From NCBI GenBank assembly GCA_029204225.1, contig CM055095.1, forward strand, positions 27,136,769-27,200,768: a stretch of 64,000 nt of DNA, in the 5' to 3' direction. This DNA comes from Diphasiastrum complanatum (taxonomy: Eukaryota; Streptophyta; Lycopodiopsida; Lycopodiales; Lycopodiaceae). The notes beneath the pieces were generated by a model. The model saw only the letters and a list, made by a program, of their open reading frames with translations, ran no database searches and had not been told where the DNA came from. Shown in pieces: positions 8,705 to 21,013 of the stretch (position 1 is the stretch's first letter; each line of letters opens with the position of its first letter). Made by a program: the position numbers and the translations under genes.

Positions 8705-11317
8705 TAATAATACCGCGCTACGTTGATGTGGTCGTCTTGCGTTTATAGAGGTTTATTGATATCAATGGCTATTGGTGGTAGCCCTCTAAAACTTTGCATT
8801 TAGAGTAAATGTGGGTGGCATCATCTTTCTAATTGGAGTGCACAGACAAAGATTGTTGAAAGGTTCTACGGGAGAAATTTTTTAACTTGGCAGGCTTGAT
8901 CTTGCTTGTATGAAAAAATATGGCTTTCCATTTAGAGATAGAGTCACTAGTATCTACTTAGAGTTGAGCCAAGAAAAAGAGAACTTAGTTCCTTGGTAGC
9001 AATAAGCACAAACGAGTAGGAAATTGTCTCAAGTTTTGTCAAGCTTTGTACAAGTTTTTACCCCCCACTTAAATGTGAAGCATCATTGCAAACACGCCAA
9101 ATATGTGATTTATCTTTGAAAGTAATTCTTAAGTTTCATTGATTCTAGTGGATAATTGTATCCCTTGCGATGTTTCTAAACCAACTATTCCATTAGGGTA
9201 AACATTTAAAACCTTAAATGGCTACCCTAAAACCATAAGGGTAGCCATCTCATCCTTAAATTACTAAGATGTTTTTGATATTCAGTATCGTACAGTAGCA
9301 TAAAATCATTTCTTTTTTAAGCTCTTTCTTTTCTTCTATTTTGTACAACTTAGGTGCTCTAGTTCTTTGTTCCACTAATTGGTTGTGTATAGTTAAGATC
9401 TGTCCGTCTCTCCCAACCTTTCTTATATAGCTATTCTCAAACTAGGCATTTGATATTCTGATGGTACCATAGCTTCTAATCCATATACAAAATTGGAGTG
9501 TTTTGAGTGGTAACCTTGTAAGAATACGTAACTGGATGATTTACAGCATTGATTTTGCTTATTTGCACAACAACCATAGCGACTCAGAGACTTATTAGCT
9601 GGATAGGAATGGGGGAGGCAAATAGGACAACAGCAGCATGCATGATGGCTTTTTGTGCCGCTTCCAACCCTGACTAATCAGTGCATTTGAGTTGCATTAT
9701 TACATATGCTGCACAATAATAATCCAGAGACCATAGAATCATAAATAAGACAAAAATCCTAGGCTAATGAAGATTTCAACATAGCATTCGGATCAACAGG
9801 CTGCAGCTAGAAAACGTATGACAAGATAGTTGTCAAGATCCAAGAATTGAGTTTTGATCAAAAAAATAGATCCAAGGTTTTCCATTTCTGTTTGCTCATT
9901 CAATGTCCCTGGGATGGTGGTGAGACTCAGAAAATGAGGAAAAGCAGCATGTAAAACATTTTTGATTGCTTTGTAAGAATCAATGTCAAAGGAAATAATG
10001 AAAGGTCGAAGATCTCAATGAACATGTGATTGATATGAGAGGATATGGCAAAAAAACATGCTTGTTAAATATGTATTGTCTAAATCAAGCCATGAAAGCC
10101 TCGATCAAGGTACATATGATAAAAGACCATAAAGGAGCAACTACAAAATTGGCCACCTTGATGCTACATTCAGATCTGAGCCTTGTGAACTAATTTCAAG
10201 AATTAGCGAAGCAAATTGACGCTGCATTTTATTTTATAATATACACTTTTTCTTAAAGCTTAAACTGCTCTTTCTGGAGCTTAGGTTCATTCATACAACC
10301 TACAAATTATCGTGTTGAGATGGCTAAAAATTTCCAAGATTTATGCTTCTGTTGAATTCTTAAACCATTTCTTTTTGGAAGGCTGCATTGGAGATGTCCT
10401 CTTTGCAAAGAAATCCAAAGTCTTGAGATTTCTTATCGCCATTCACAAACCATGCTATTCATTGTTGGACTTTGCAATCCAGACATGCCTTTAGCGACAA
10501 GGTCCTGTGAACATGACACAGGACAGTTAGTTAGATATGCTGGTTAAATTAGGGCAGAAACTTAAAATTGAGCGTGCCTTAAGGTGTTAAGGGTTGTAGC
10601 CCATTTTCGTGTACTTGATAGTACTAGCTTAGGACTTCTATGCATGATCTTTTTTTGTATAAACATATATTTCAGGAATGAAAAATGGATTAGACACTTT
10701 TTTGCTTACTTCCCTGATTGAGTTTTTCCTTACAGGGAGTTTCAAAGATACTTAGGAAATTGCAAATGAATAATCTACATGGAAGAAAAACAAGATGCTA
10801 CAGATGAATTCAACAATTCATCATTTTTGGTTGGGGGGTCAGTGGAAGGGTCCAAAATACAGCCAAAAGAGAATTCAAATGCTACACATTATTACAGCAC
10901 AGAGTCCGCAAAAGAGCAATTATATAGTTTATGTTCTATGAACTGTACTTGATCAAGGGAGAAGAGACAGCAGATGGGCAAAAATATCTGTCTTTTCTTT
11001 TTACTTTTAGATTTCACATTCTAATGTTATTTCAGTTTACTGCCCATTGTGTTCACAGTCCAGATACTAGATGAAGTGTATATGGCTCTCCAACAACGCA
11101 AGCTTTTACAAAGAAGGATGTGCTAAAAACCTTAAATGAAGATAATATTGATTCCACTGAAGTTATATGCAATATAAACAGATGGGGTATCACAATTTGG
11201 CAAGCTCTCTACAGCATCTAACTTCATTGGTACAAAAATGGATGCATGCCTAAGAGCAGAGGGATATAGTATGTTGTCAGCCCCAAAAGGATTAACATAG
11301 ATGGTGTAACTGTTGCA
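8705..11317. other. Intergenic region 3' of the PPR gene
   Basis: No coding region with family support was found on either strand. The last few hundred bases before 11318 probably hold the 3' UTR of the minus-strand PPR gene. There is no clear repeat pairing within the window. Confidence 0.5.
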
Positions 11318-14048
11318 TTACCAATAATCCATGCAAGAACATGCACCATCTTTGAAGTAATGAAAGCGGTTGGCATCTCTTACAAGTACAGGTCGCCTAG
11401 CAATCTTGGAAATGAACTTTGTGGCCGTGTGGCAGTCGCCACACACTCGCAGATTCTTAAAAATTCTAAGAGGGGTGCCTGGGGGTGTACTTATGAGTCC
11501 AAATGCTATGGCCAACTTCTCACTGTGGTATAACAAGGATGCTCCTTTATCCTCTTCTTCTACATCATGCAGAACAAAGCGTGTATTGGGTACGTAACCT
11601 TCCTCCTTCATTTGTTGAAATAAGTCATCTAGTTTGGCTCGAATATCCAATATCTGTGGATGCATTCTATCATTGGCCACAAATGTATGGACTTGATTAT
11701 TAAGCTCAATCCAAGTTCGGCCTTGCTGTTTATGCACATGCCTTTCCTCCCTCAATTGCTGAACATTGGCCCTGCTGTCCCACTCTCCAGAAGAAGCATA
11801 GATATTGGATAGCAGCACATAACTTGAGGCACTTACAGGATCCAGCTTAAGAGCTTGCTTTGCAATACGTTCTCCCATCTTGGCATTTCCATGAATTCGG
11901 CAAGCTCCAAGCAAGGTCATCCACATTGATACAGAAGGCTGACATGGCAATCTGTTGATCATATCCTCTGCATCACCAAGACAGCCAGCACGACCTAGAA
12001 GATCAACCAAGCAACTGCAGTGTGATACATTGGGTGAAACTTCATAAACTGGATTCATGAATTCATATAGGTAATGGCCTTCATCTACAAGGCCTGCATG
12101 ACTACATGCTGAGAGAAGACACAAAAAAGTCACACAGTCCATCTCAACACTTTGTTTGCCCATCTGCTCAAAAAGCCGAAGGGCTTGCATAGCAAGCCCA
12201 TGCATTGCATATCCACCGATCATGGCATTCCAGGAAATAAGATCACGAGATGGCATGTTATTGAACACTTTGCTTGCCTCATCTAGTCCACCAGATTTGG
12301 TGTACATGTCAATTAAGGCATTTCCAATAAAAATTTCATGTCCAAATCCGCATTGGATGACTTGTGCATGAACACGTTTCCCCTCTTCCAATGCTGCTAC
12401 ACTGGCACATGCATTGAGCACGCCCACAAAGCCAACAAGATCCAGTTGTACCCCTTGTTGTAGCATTCGCTGATATAGTTCTATTGCCTTTTCTCCCTGG
12501 CCACACTTCACAAAACCCATGATCAAGGTATTCCAACAAATCGAATCATGCACTTGCATATTGTGAAACACTCTGCAAGCATCCTCTATGTTGCCACATT
12601 TCACATAGAAATCAATCAGACAGTTGCTTACAAATAAATCTGACTCGTACCCATTTGCAATGGCCTGTGCATGAACAAGCCTGCCATCCTTCAAGGACTT
12701 TAACAAGGCACATGAATTTAGAACACTCAAATAAGTGACACTGTTTGGAACCACACATTCCCTCTGCATCTGTCGATACAATTCCAGTGCCTTTTCCCCT
12801 TGGCTGCACCTTACATGTCCTGCAACCATGGCATTCCAAGATACCACATCCCGGTTTGGCATCAGGCTGAACACTTTGCAGGCATCCTCTAGACTGCCAC
12901 ATTTACTGTACATGTCAACCAAACAGTTACCAACACCCAGCTCAGAGTCATACCCCATCCTTATAGCTTGTACATGGATATGCCTGCCTTCTTCTAGAGC
13001 CAATATGCCGGTACATGCGTTCAGTACATTGATAAGTACGACCTTATCTGGCTCCATTCCTTTTTGCTGCATCTGCCAAAACGTTTCCAGTGCCTTTTCT
13101 CCCTGCCCACACTTCGCATAAGCTACAATCATAGTACTCCAAGATACTAGATCGTGTGCTGGCATCTTATTGAACACTTTGCTAGCTTCGGCTACACTGC
13201 CACATTTGGTGTACATGTCAACCAGGCAACTAGCTACAAAAATATCGAAGTCGTATCCCTTTTCGATTGCTTGTGCATGAACCTGTCTACCTGCTTCAAG
13301 CGCTCCTATGCTAGCACATGCCTTGATCACACCAGTGAAAGTTACTTCATCTGGTTGCACATTTTTCTGCCACATTTCTTGGTATAAATCAATTGCTCTT
13401 TCCCCTTGTCCGCATTTGACACATCCCATAATCATGGCAGTCCAAGTGACAACATCACAACTAGGAAGTTTATTAAAGATTTCAAATGCATCTTCTAATG
13501 CCCCACACTTGCAATACATGTCAATAAGGTGATTAGCAACAAACGGATCCAATTCATACCCACTTTGGGTAATCTCTCTGTGAAAAAACTTGCCTTCTTT
13601 ATGTGATCCTGAAGCAGAGTAAGCCCGCAAGACCTGAACAAAAGTGAACTTGTCTGGGGTGATGCTTTGCCTTTTCATTTCTTTGAAAAGCTCTAGTGCC
13701 TTCATGGTTTGTCCATCATTGACATGTTTTGAAATTGCTGTGTTCCAGGAAAAAACACTCCTCTGTATAGTGCCTGGTGTCATTCTAGCAAGTCTCTTTT
13801 TCACCCAATGGGGATTTGAACCTCCATCAACCCATAAAGCATATCCTGTTTTCTTATGTTTAAAATCAGGATACCTTGCATTTGTCTGCTGAATGAGAAT
13901 AAAGAGTTAATTAAAAAAATCAATTTTCTTCGTCTATAGGAAAGTGATGTGAATAGAGACTGCTCTACCTTATCAAATCTGGTGTCCCACCATTGTGAAG
14001 GATCCTCAAAGAATTGCTGCCAAAGCTGTTCTACAGTCTTATTTTCTC
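11318..14048 (-). CDS. PDF-motif + PLS-class PPR-E-DYW editing-type protein (5' end incomplete)
   Basis: The main exon (11318-13885) holds tandem P-L-S pentatricopeptide motifs, an E/E+ region, a VPNT PG-box-like segment, and a DYW cytidine-deaminase domain with HSE and CGDC zinc and catalytic residues. It ends in CSC-MDYW (usually GDYW). Such proteins select sites for C-to-U editing in chloroplast or mitochondrial RNA. The reading frame is open upstream of any ATG: 27 more codons reach an acceptor at 13886. An 83-bp GT-AG intron (13886-13968) leads to an 80-nt exon (13969-14048) in phase. The joined exons carry W-x3-FF-x-DP-x2-WWD, then [14 protein letters not shown] and PHWVKK. I recognise this as the PDF motif of plant OSB organellar ssDNA-binding proteins. 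A further acceptor at 14049 shows that more exons lie upstream; I could not find them, so the targeting peptide is unseen. Confidence 0.85.
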
Positions 14049-14821
14049 CTGCATTGACTCATGTAAAGAAGATAACATAATTCAATGAAAAGTGTAGAAT
14101 GAGTTCTAAATTTTGTGCAACAGAGAAAATTGGACCACTGAATATCAAACAATTATCCAATAGAACAACCCACATCCAATTTATCTTCATCATTGCTAAA
14201 TGGGTGCAAATAGATGTCACATGTCACAATCGAAGCAGCTCCATCTAAGAAGTTGCTACAAAAGATAACAAGCATATAGAAAATACTGTGATTCAAGGTT
14301 GCCTACTTGGAGGTGAATGCTGACGATTTAGCCATGATGAAGGCCAAGAAAGGTCATATACCTCCTTATTGCATTGCATTAAGAGATATAGGCATTTATT
14401 CTATCATATATGTTGATCATTAGACATATTTCACTTTAGTAATGTGCTTGCAGGGGGGCCCGTCAAGCACACAATAGATGCAGAAACATTAGAACAACAA
14501 AGTGTCAACTGGTTATAATTTCCAAGTTCCAACTAAGATCTAAAGAGCTGACAGTGCACAGCCTTGCGGGCCCTCATGCAAAGGACTCAGTCCCACCATC
14601 TCTATAATTTAAAGTTGAGCAAAGAGAGTCCATCTAAGGGGTACTTATGGTCTCCAATAGGGTTTCCATATCTCTTAGGAGGGTGGGTTGCCCACTGCTA
14701 GGTCTCTTTAGTTAAGTCCTTGACTCTAAGAGTAACTGCCAAAGACAAAAGGATCCAGATGTAATTAGCAAGGCCTCCAAGTTACAAAAGAATTTGAGAG
14801 CCAATAAACCTTGACTTCATA
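14049..14821. other. Upstream region or intron of the PPR gene
   Basis: On the minus strand a pyrimidine-containing acceptor (tgcag) at 14049-14053 implies this DNA begins as an intron of the PPR gene. No further exon could be recognised before the copia LTR at 14822. The true 5' exons may lie beyond the copia insertions, which would make a long intron. Confidence 0.4.
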
Positions 14822-15478
14822 TGTGAAAATTGTCAACATTTCCTTGACTAGTTTTAGGCCAAATTTGATAATTTTGACACATAGTTTTGGATCTGACCTT
14901 TCACACGTGTGGAACAAGTCTAGATACTTTTATTTTAGTATATATTTCATATTGAAGAAGTTTCAAACTTCAGGACCTTCGAAATGACACCAAAATCATG
15001 TCATTTGGACATATAGGTCAAAATTGGCTATTTTAGGCTACTGGTGCCCTAAAATTGGGTCTTACGTTCTAGAGAGAGAGGAGAGAATCATTCCTCTCAC
15101 CTATATTAGGCTGAATTTCGTGGAGAAACAGGTTGAAGAAACTTATGTATTATTTCATTGAGATGAATAGATCATTGTCAATGTTTCTTCCTCCATTGTG
15201 AGCATTGTTGTGTGTATTGTCTTCAAGCTCTTGTGTATGATCTTAGGTGCTTTTCAAAAGTGGTAGGCTGCTGTTGTAGGGCTAGTATGTTGTTGTTTTT
15301 GGCCACCCTCAGTACCTTTGAATAGTTTCTTGAGTTCTTAGAATGCTTGTTCAAATTCTTGTGCATCAAATGTAGCATTAGGATGCTTTGCCATTTCTAG
15401 CTTTTGTAGCTTCTTGTGCAAAGATCTTAGCCCGAACATTTGAGATCTTAGGTCCATTCAAGATCCACTTTTTTCACA
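14822..15478 (+). repeat. 5' LTR of copia element 1
   Basis: It starts TGTGAAAATTGTC and ends CACA, 657 bp, directly followed by a damaged primer site. A CACACGTGTGG palindrome near its start resembles one in the LTR of the intact copia at 53.6-59.7 kb, suggesting a related family. Confidence 0.6.
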
Positions 15479-15497
15479 TGGTATCTACTATCAGAGC
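15479..15497 (+). other. Primer binding site with small insertion
   Basis: TGGTATCTACTATCAGAGC is the tRNA-Met primer site with about six extra bases in the middle, which is consistent with a decayed element. Confidence 0.6.
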
Positions 15498-15784
15498 TGG
15501 TTGGCCGCTATTTTTAGTAAGGTTTCCATTTATGGTGATATTTGGATGTTTGATCAAGTTCTAGCATGATTATGCATTGCATTGTTGATCAAATCTTACT
15601 AACCTTTGTTTGTTGAGTTGAACTTGTGGACCAAAAGCATATTTCAGGTCTATTGAAGATCAGAGACTAAGAAGAAGCTATTTTGGATCAGATCATCACT
15701 CCTAATCATTTGTTGATTGTGAGGCTTGTGCGTATTCAATACTCACAATGTTCTGTTCAATCTATTGTTGACAATCTCCACTTT

Positions 15785-15870
15785 TGTGGATGAACACTCT
15801 CCTTAAGTGGATGAACACTCTTCTTAAATGGATGAACATTCTCCTTAAGTGGATGACAAATACTCCTTGA
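15785..15870 (+). repeat. 21-bp tandem repeat, about four units
   Basis: The unit gtggatgaacactctcctta repeats with few changes inside the untranslated leader of copia element 1, between the primer site and gag. It gives Phe-Ile-His-Leu repeats if read in reverse, which I take as meaningless. Confidence 0.8.
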
Positions 15871-16623
15871 GTGATTTTGTAATTCTCCAAAAGGTTGAGC
15901 AAAGCTCCCACTTGGATGAAAGATCCCCTTTTGGGTGAACAGATTGTCAACAATCTTTTGCATAAATCTTGGTGTACTTTGTTGAGCATGTAAGTAACTC
16001 TCCTTATGTAATTTGATTGGATCATTTGCTGGAAGGTTTTAACCATTATGCAAATGTGTTTTCAGGTTTTTAACAGGTTAAGAAACATTCTCATGTGAAG
16101 TGATCTTAGATCTACATCTAAACATCAAGATTTGACAAGCTAGTGAAGCTAGTATTGTGATTCACTAAGTGTGCTCTTTCATTCACCTCTAAAGCTTGTA
16201 TTTATCACTTGATGGAGTTTATAAACTTTTAGAAGTGTGGTTTACATGTGGTTTTATAGGTTGAATCAATATCTTAGTGTGTTGATCAAGTTTGTTCAAT
16301 TCTAGGTATTCTTGGCAGCCTAGCCTTGTGTATTTTCTAAGAATGCAAGTAACTCTTCACACCATAACTTGATTTGGTCACTTGCTGGAAAGTTTGAGAG
16401 CTTGTGTTCAGGTTGGTTTGAGTTTGTAATCCATTCTTGAAGTGTGCAAAGTGTTGCATGTGTCTCAATCTTCCTTTCTATGCTTGAAAACCAGCCAGGT
16501 TCAAGATAGAAGTGTTTTAGGGTCCTAGATCTTCTAAGATATCCTTTTCCATCATTTGTTGAGAGAAAACTGAGTGCTAGGTGCATTAAGACAGAACCTA
16601 AAAGTTGACGAATCATTATATTC

Positions 16624-19080
16624 ATGGCTTCCAATGGTGGGATCATGTTAGAAACTAATGATAGGTTGAGTTCATCAAACTACTCTACCTGGAAAGTGAG
16701 GATGGAGTCCTTACTTGAGTTGAATGAACTCATGGACATCAAAAGAGAGACCACCCACAGTTCAAGAGCATCAAAGGTTTGATAAGAAGGCTAAAAGGGC
16801 TCTTCATATCATTAAAATGAATGTTACCAATGAACTTCTCAAGGAAGTTGGTAAGTGTCAAAGTGCAAGTGAGGCATGGAATGCCTTGAAAAAGCTCTTT
16901 GAATCAAAGTCCACATCTAGGGTATTGACCCTAAGGAGGCAAATATTTTCTAGTAGACAAAGAGAGGGAGAAAGTGCTCAAATCAAAGCTTGATAGTGCA
17001 TCCTTGCAAGGTGGAAGTGCAAAGGCTTTCTTCACAAAAGGCAAATCCAAAGGCAAAGGGAAATGGTCCAAAGGTGGTAACTCGGATCATGATGATCACT
17101 CTGTCTCCTCTTCTACTTCCTTTAGAAAGAAAGATAAGTCAAAGTTCAAGTGCTTTTATTGTGGAATAAAAGGTCATTTTGCTAATGAATGTCATAAGAA
17201 GAAAAGAGAGTAAGGTGAGAGGCAAGGAAATCTAGCAATAGATGAAGAAGAGCATAGCATTTGTGAAACTCTTGTTATGACTTCAAATTTGCTTGCACAT
17301 ATAGATGGGAATGATCCTTGGTGGATTGATAGTGGAGCCTCATCTCACATGACAAGACATAAGGAATACTTTTCTCCTTATTGTCTTATGAGGGAGAGAG
17401 CAACATCATCTAAATTGCAAATGATGGTCAATGTGACATCAAAGGCATAGGCACAATACCTATTTCTCTTCTAACAAATAGGAAAGCTAATCTTGAAAAT
17501 GTATTGTACATTCCTTTAATCACTAAGAACTTGCTTAGTGTTAGTCAAATGATTGACAAGGGGCTTGATGTTGAGTTCATTGGAGATGCTTGTTTGATAA
17601 GTAAATGTGGAACCTTGATTGCTCAAGGAAGGAGGCATGGGAAGCTTTTAAAATTGGATGCATGTGTGATCTCTAAGCATGAAGGATGTATGGCTAGAGA
17701 ACAATTAAGAAGTTTTGCATAAGAGGTTGGGCCATCCCAACTTCAAATCTTTGCAGGTAATGGCAAAGAAAGAGCATGTTTTTGGTCTCCCTAAAAGTCT
17801 TGTTGCAAACAATAGTGTTCGTGAACATTATGCCTTGTCCAAATCTCATATACTTGCTTATTCTAGATCTAAAGAAGTTTTTCAACTTGTGCATTCTGAT
17901 ATTTATGCAACTTTCATTGACGACTTTAGTAGGTATACTTGGGTCTATCTTCTCAAAACCAAGGATGAAGTGTTTGCTGCATTTGTCAAGTTTAAGAACG
18001 AAGTGGAAAATCAATTCAATACAAAGATCAAATGCTTGAGATCAAATAATGGAGGGGAATATGTATCACATAAGTTCAAAGATTTTTGCATAGCACATGG
18101 GATTAAGAGGGAGTTTTCTAGACCTAGGACTCCACAACAGAATGGAGTGGCAGAGAGGAAGAATAGAACCCTTTGTGAATGTGCCAACGCAATGAGACTG
18201 CATGTTAATCTTGCTAAGTCCTTTTGCGAGGAAGCTTTAGCATGTGCTAACTATCTTTGTAACAGGTGGACAAGTGCTTCCTTGGATGGTAAAACTCCTT
18301 TTGAGGTCCTTTATGGTACAAGGCCGAGTGTCTAGCATTGTAGGATCTTTGGTTGTACTTGTTTTGTCAACATCACTCTTGATGATAGAACTAAAGAAAA
18401 TCCTTCATCAAGGAAGGGCATATTTGTTGGCTATAGTGAAGTAAGCAAGACTTACAAGGTTTACATTTCTTCAACAAGAAAAGTTCTCATTTTTAGAGAT
18501 GTCATCTTTGAAGAAGGCAATGTACCAAAGAAAGTTGATGTTGATGAAACTAACAATCTTCATGTTGTTTCTCCTAGCTTTCTTGATGGTGATGGATCTA
18601 TGGATGATGATGGTGGAGATGCCTCTCCAAGTCAAGTTAAAAGAAGATCCTCAAGGCAAAGGGAACAGCCAACAAGGCTTACATATGATGAGAAGGGTAA
18701 GCAAGTTGTGGAAGGTACAAACTTGGCTTTACTCACATGTTTTGGTACATCTTCTTGTGTGGATGATGTTATGCATATGGATAGTTGTCTTCATGAAATG
18801 GATGTCATTTATGGTTCTGGAAAACAAGTTTTGGTCAATGGTTTTGATGGTCAAGAGGAAGATCAAGAGGTTGAAATTAATGAGCTTCATCAACATCAAT
18901 TGGAAATTGGCAATTTGAAGCTAGTCAAGAGCATCAAAGAAGAATCAAATGGCCAAGGCACTAAGGATCTGTTTTTGCAGGTTATTGAAGACTCAAGTAA
19001 AGGCAAAGGAGCAGCAAGGATGTCTTGTTCAAACTTACTTTACTCATCTAACTTTATGTTTGAGCTATGTTATGTCAATG
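16624..19080 (+). pseudogene. copia element 1 gag-pol remnant
   Basis: Gag starts at the ATG at 16624 and contains the N-terminal NYSTWKVRMES segment of copia gags. A CCHC zinc knuckle (CFYCGIKGHFANEC) lies at about 17149-17190 and the aspartic protease motif (WWIDSGASSHMT) near 17320-17355. A GAG-pre-integrase RLGHPN follows near 17725, then an integrase core with FIDDFSRYTW and the QQNGVAERKNRT motif (about 18137-18172). Downstream is a low-complexity stretch where the RT should begin. At least three frame breaks or stops interrupt it (about 16990, 17212 and 17720, plus a stop at 18333). The reverse transcriptase palm and RNase H are absent, so it is not autonomous. Gag is similar in layout to the intact copy at 55 kb. 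Confidence 0.85.
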
Positions 19081-19182
19081 TGTGGAAATTGTCAAAATTT
19101 GGTGAATCTATGATCATCTTTTTGTATCCAATGGATCTTAAACAAGGACTAGTGCTACCTACTAGTTATGTGGAGTCTTATG

Positions 19183-20352
19183 TGTTGTAGAAACAGAGAA
19201 TGCTAGAATAGCTCAAAATTTGGATTCAGGACCCTAGAGATGCTATTTTCAAGGACTACTTGAGCCTAACAAATCTAGGAATGAAACATGCATCTGAAAT
19301 ACACAGCAAGTTGTACATCATAAGAATGATCCTAATTCAATCCTATTTGAGCTCTATTCATTGCCTTTTGAATGAATCAAGATGTTGACTATGCCCTACT
19401 TGCTGGCTACATCAAATAGGTGCCTCAGATTTGTAAAGTCAAATTCTGATCAGCTTCTATATGACTTCTATTCACTATGAAAGAAAGAGCCTATGCAAGA
19501 GAAACCACTAGCAAAAGATCCTATTCAAATCTGACAATTTATGAAAGAGATAGGATGAAAATTGGAAACCAGATCCAACGCCCTACTCCAGATTGTTCGG
19601 TGGCTGCCCTGCTTCCAGAATAGTGGAATTCGAGTGGGAGAAGATCAGAGAAGGAGCGCTCTCCTCTATGGATCAGTTTGCAACAGATCTCATGCAAATC
19701 TGACTAGATTTGAAAGAGAAGTGAATGATTGAACAAAACCGAACCAGGGCCTTCCTCCAAGTGGTTGATTGTTGTCCTGGCTCAGATCTGCTCGGAATTC
19801 AAAGTGGGAATGGCCTGACTAGTAGCACCCTCCTCCAACCAACAGATTGCAACTGTTCTCACTGAATTTTGATGAGATAAGAGGGAGAAACGAGCAAAAA
19901 ACCAGATCAGATCCTCTTGCGAGCTACTACCCAAACTGAGATGAAGAAGAGAACAAAATGATGAAGAATGGAAGATTATCCCAGAATTCACCCCTCTCCA
20001 AATCGTGGAGGTTCTATTTATCAGAAGTGATGTATGTACATGGCATGCCATTGCCAAGTGTCCAAGGTAGGTGGCAATTTGCATGTCTAATTGCATGTGT
20101 CTAATTTGTCATGCATGTATTTTGCATGTTGCATGCAAACTAGGATATGTGGCAAACTAACATTTTCTCCCCCATGCATATGTGCATGGGGGTCTACCAA
20201 ACTCAAGTGGGTATGTGGCATCAACATGCAAGAGGGCCTCCCACGAGTTTGCAATAAAAAAAATTTGCCTAAGTTTGGGCCTCAAAGTATTTTGTACCCA
20301 TGTATGACCATGTGACAAGTTCTATTTATTTAACAAGGTTTATAGTTCAACA
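19183..20352 (-). repeat. 3' LTR of copia element 3 (minus strand)
   Basis: On the minus strand it starts TGTTGAAC directly after a polypurine tract and ends CTACAACA, giving TGTTG...CAACA termini, about 1,170 bp. Its right end abuts the open reading frame of copia element 1 at 19182, so it inserted into that element. There is no second copy in the window to confirm the length. Confidence 0.6.
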
Positions 20353-20363
20353 ACTCCCCCTTT
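20353..20363 (-). other. Polypurine tract of copia element 3
   Basis: On the minus strand, aaagggggagt sits immediately before TGTTGAAC, the expected second-strand primer position of an LTR element. Confidence 0.7.
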
Positions 20364-20444
20364 AACTTGTTTAAATAAATAACTCCAAAGCCTCCCGATG
20401 CTTTTCAAATAAGCTCTTGTCCAAAGGTTTGGTGAAGATGTCGG

Positions 20445-21013
20445 CTACCATATCTTCACTTGGTACATACTCCACCTTGATGATTGTTTTTCAACCAAAT
20501 CTTTGATGTGATGATATCTCATTGCTATGTGTTTGCTTCTTGGATGAAATACTGAATCCTTGCTTAGTTGGATAGCTGAAGTGTTATCCATGAGAAGTAA
20601 GTAAGGATTTTCATAAAAGACACCAAGCTGGTTCGAAATATATTGCACGCCTTTGCTGCTGCTACATATTCCGATTTACAAAAAGATTGAGCAACAATTG
20701 ATTGCTTTTTACATACCCATGAAATAGTGGCAATCAATGTATCATCAACATAAACTCCAATGATTACTATTTCTCCATTAAGGTACTTTGTATAAACATT
20801 TGGATCAGCACTAGTGGGAGTAAAACCAAGAAATTTCAAACCTTCATCCTTCTTTTGGAACCAGGCCCTTGCTGATTGCTTTAGGCCATATATGCTCCCC
20901 CTTAGAGAGCAAACATAATTAGGAAATTCATGGGATGTAAATCCCTCGGGCTGCTCCATAAATAGCTCCTCTTGTAATTCTCCATAAAGGTAGGCTATTG
21001 TTTCATCCACTAA
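20445..21013 (-). pseudogene. copia element 3 RT-RNase H remnant
   Basis: On the minus strand the ORF from 21010 shows reverse transcriptase segments (GELQEELFMEQPEGF, IYGLKQSARAWF and the YVDDTLIA active site). A few residues later it runs straight into the RNase H segment WVCKKQSIVAQSF...SEYVAA. A second frame carries the last RNase H block (HPRSKHIAMRYHHI). The connecting third of RT and the start of RNase H, about 250 codons in related elements, are missing without a break in frame. Upstream domains (integrase, gag) are not visible beyond 21.05 kb, where an A-rich tract on the minus strand precedes it. Confidence 0.85.

Larger units (their letters stand above)
14822..19182 (+). mobile_element. 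Ty1/copia element 1 (truncated, interrupted)
   Basis: The order is LTR, primer site, tandem-repeat leader, gag, protease, integrase and the start of the RT region. No RT or RNase H core is present. Sequence starting TGTGGAAATTGTC at 19081 resembles the 5' LTR start and may be its 3' LTR. It is cut at 19183 by the LTR of a minus-strand copia element. Confidence 0.7.

Noticed and set aside
13802..13804. GTG at the left of the 828-codon ORF as the PPR start.
   Set aside because: It is not a normal eukaryotic start; the frame is open upstream and joins a motif-bearing exon through a phased intron.
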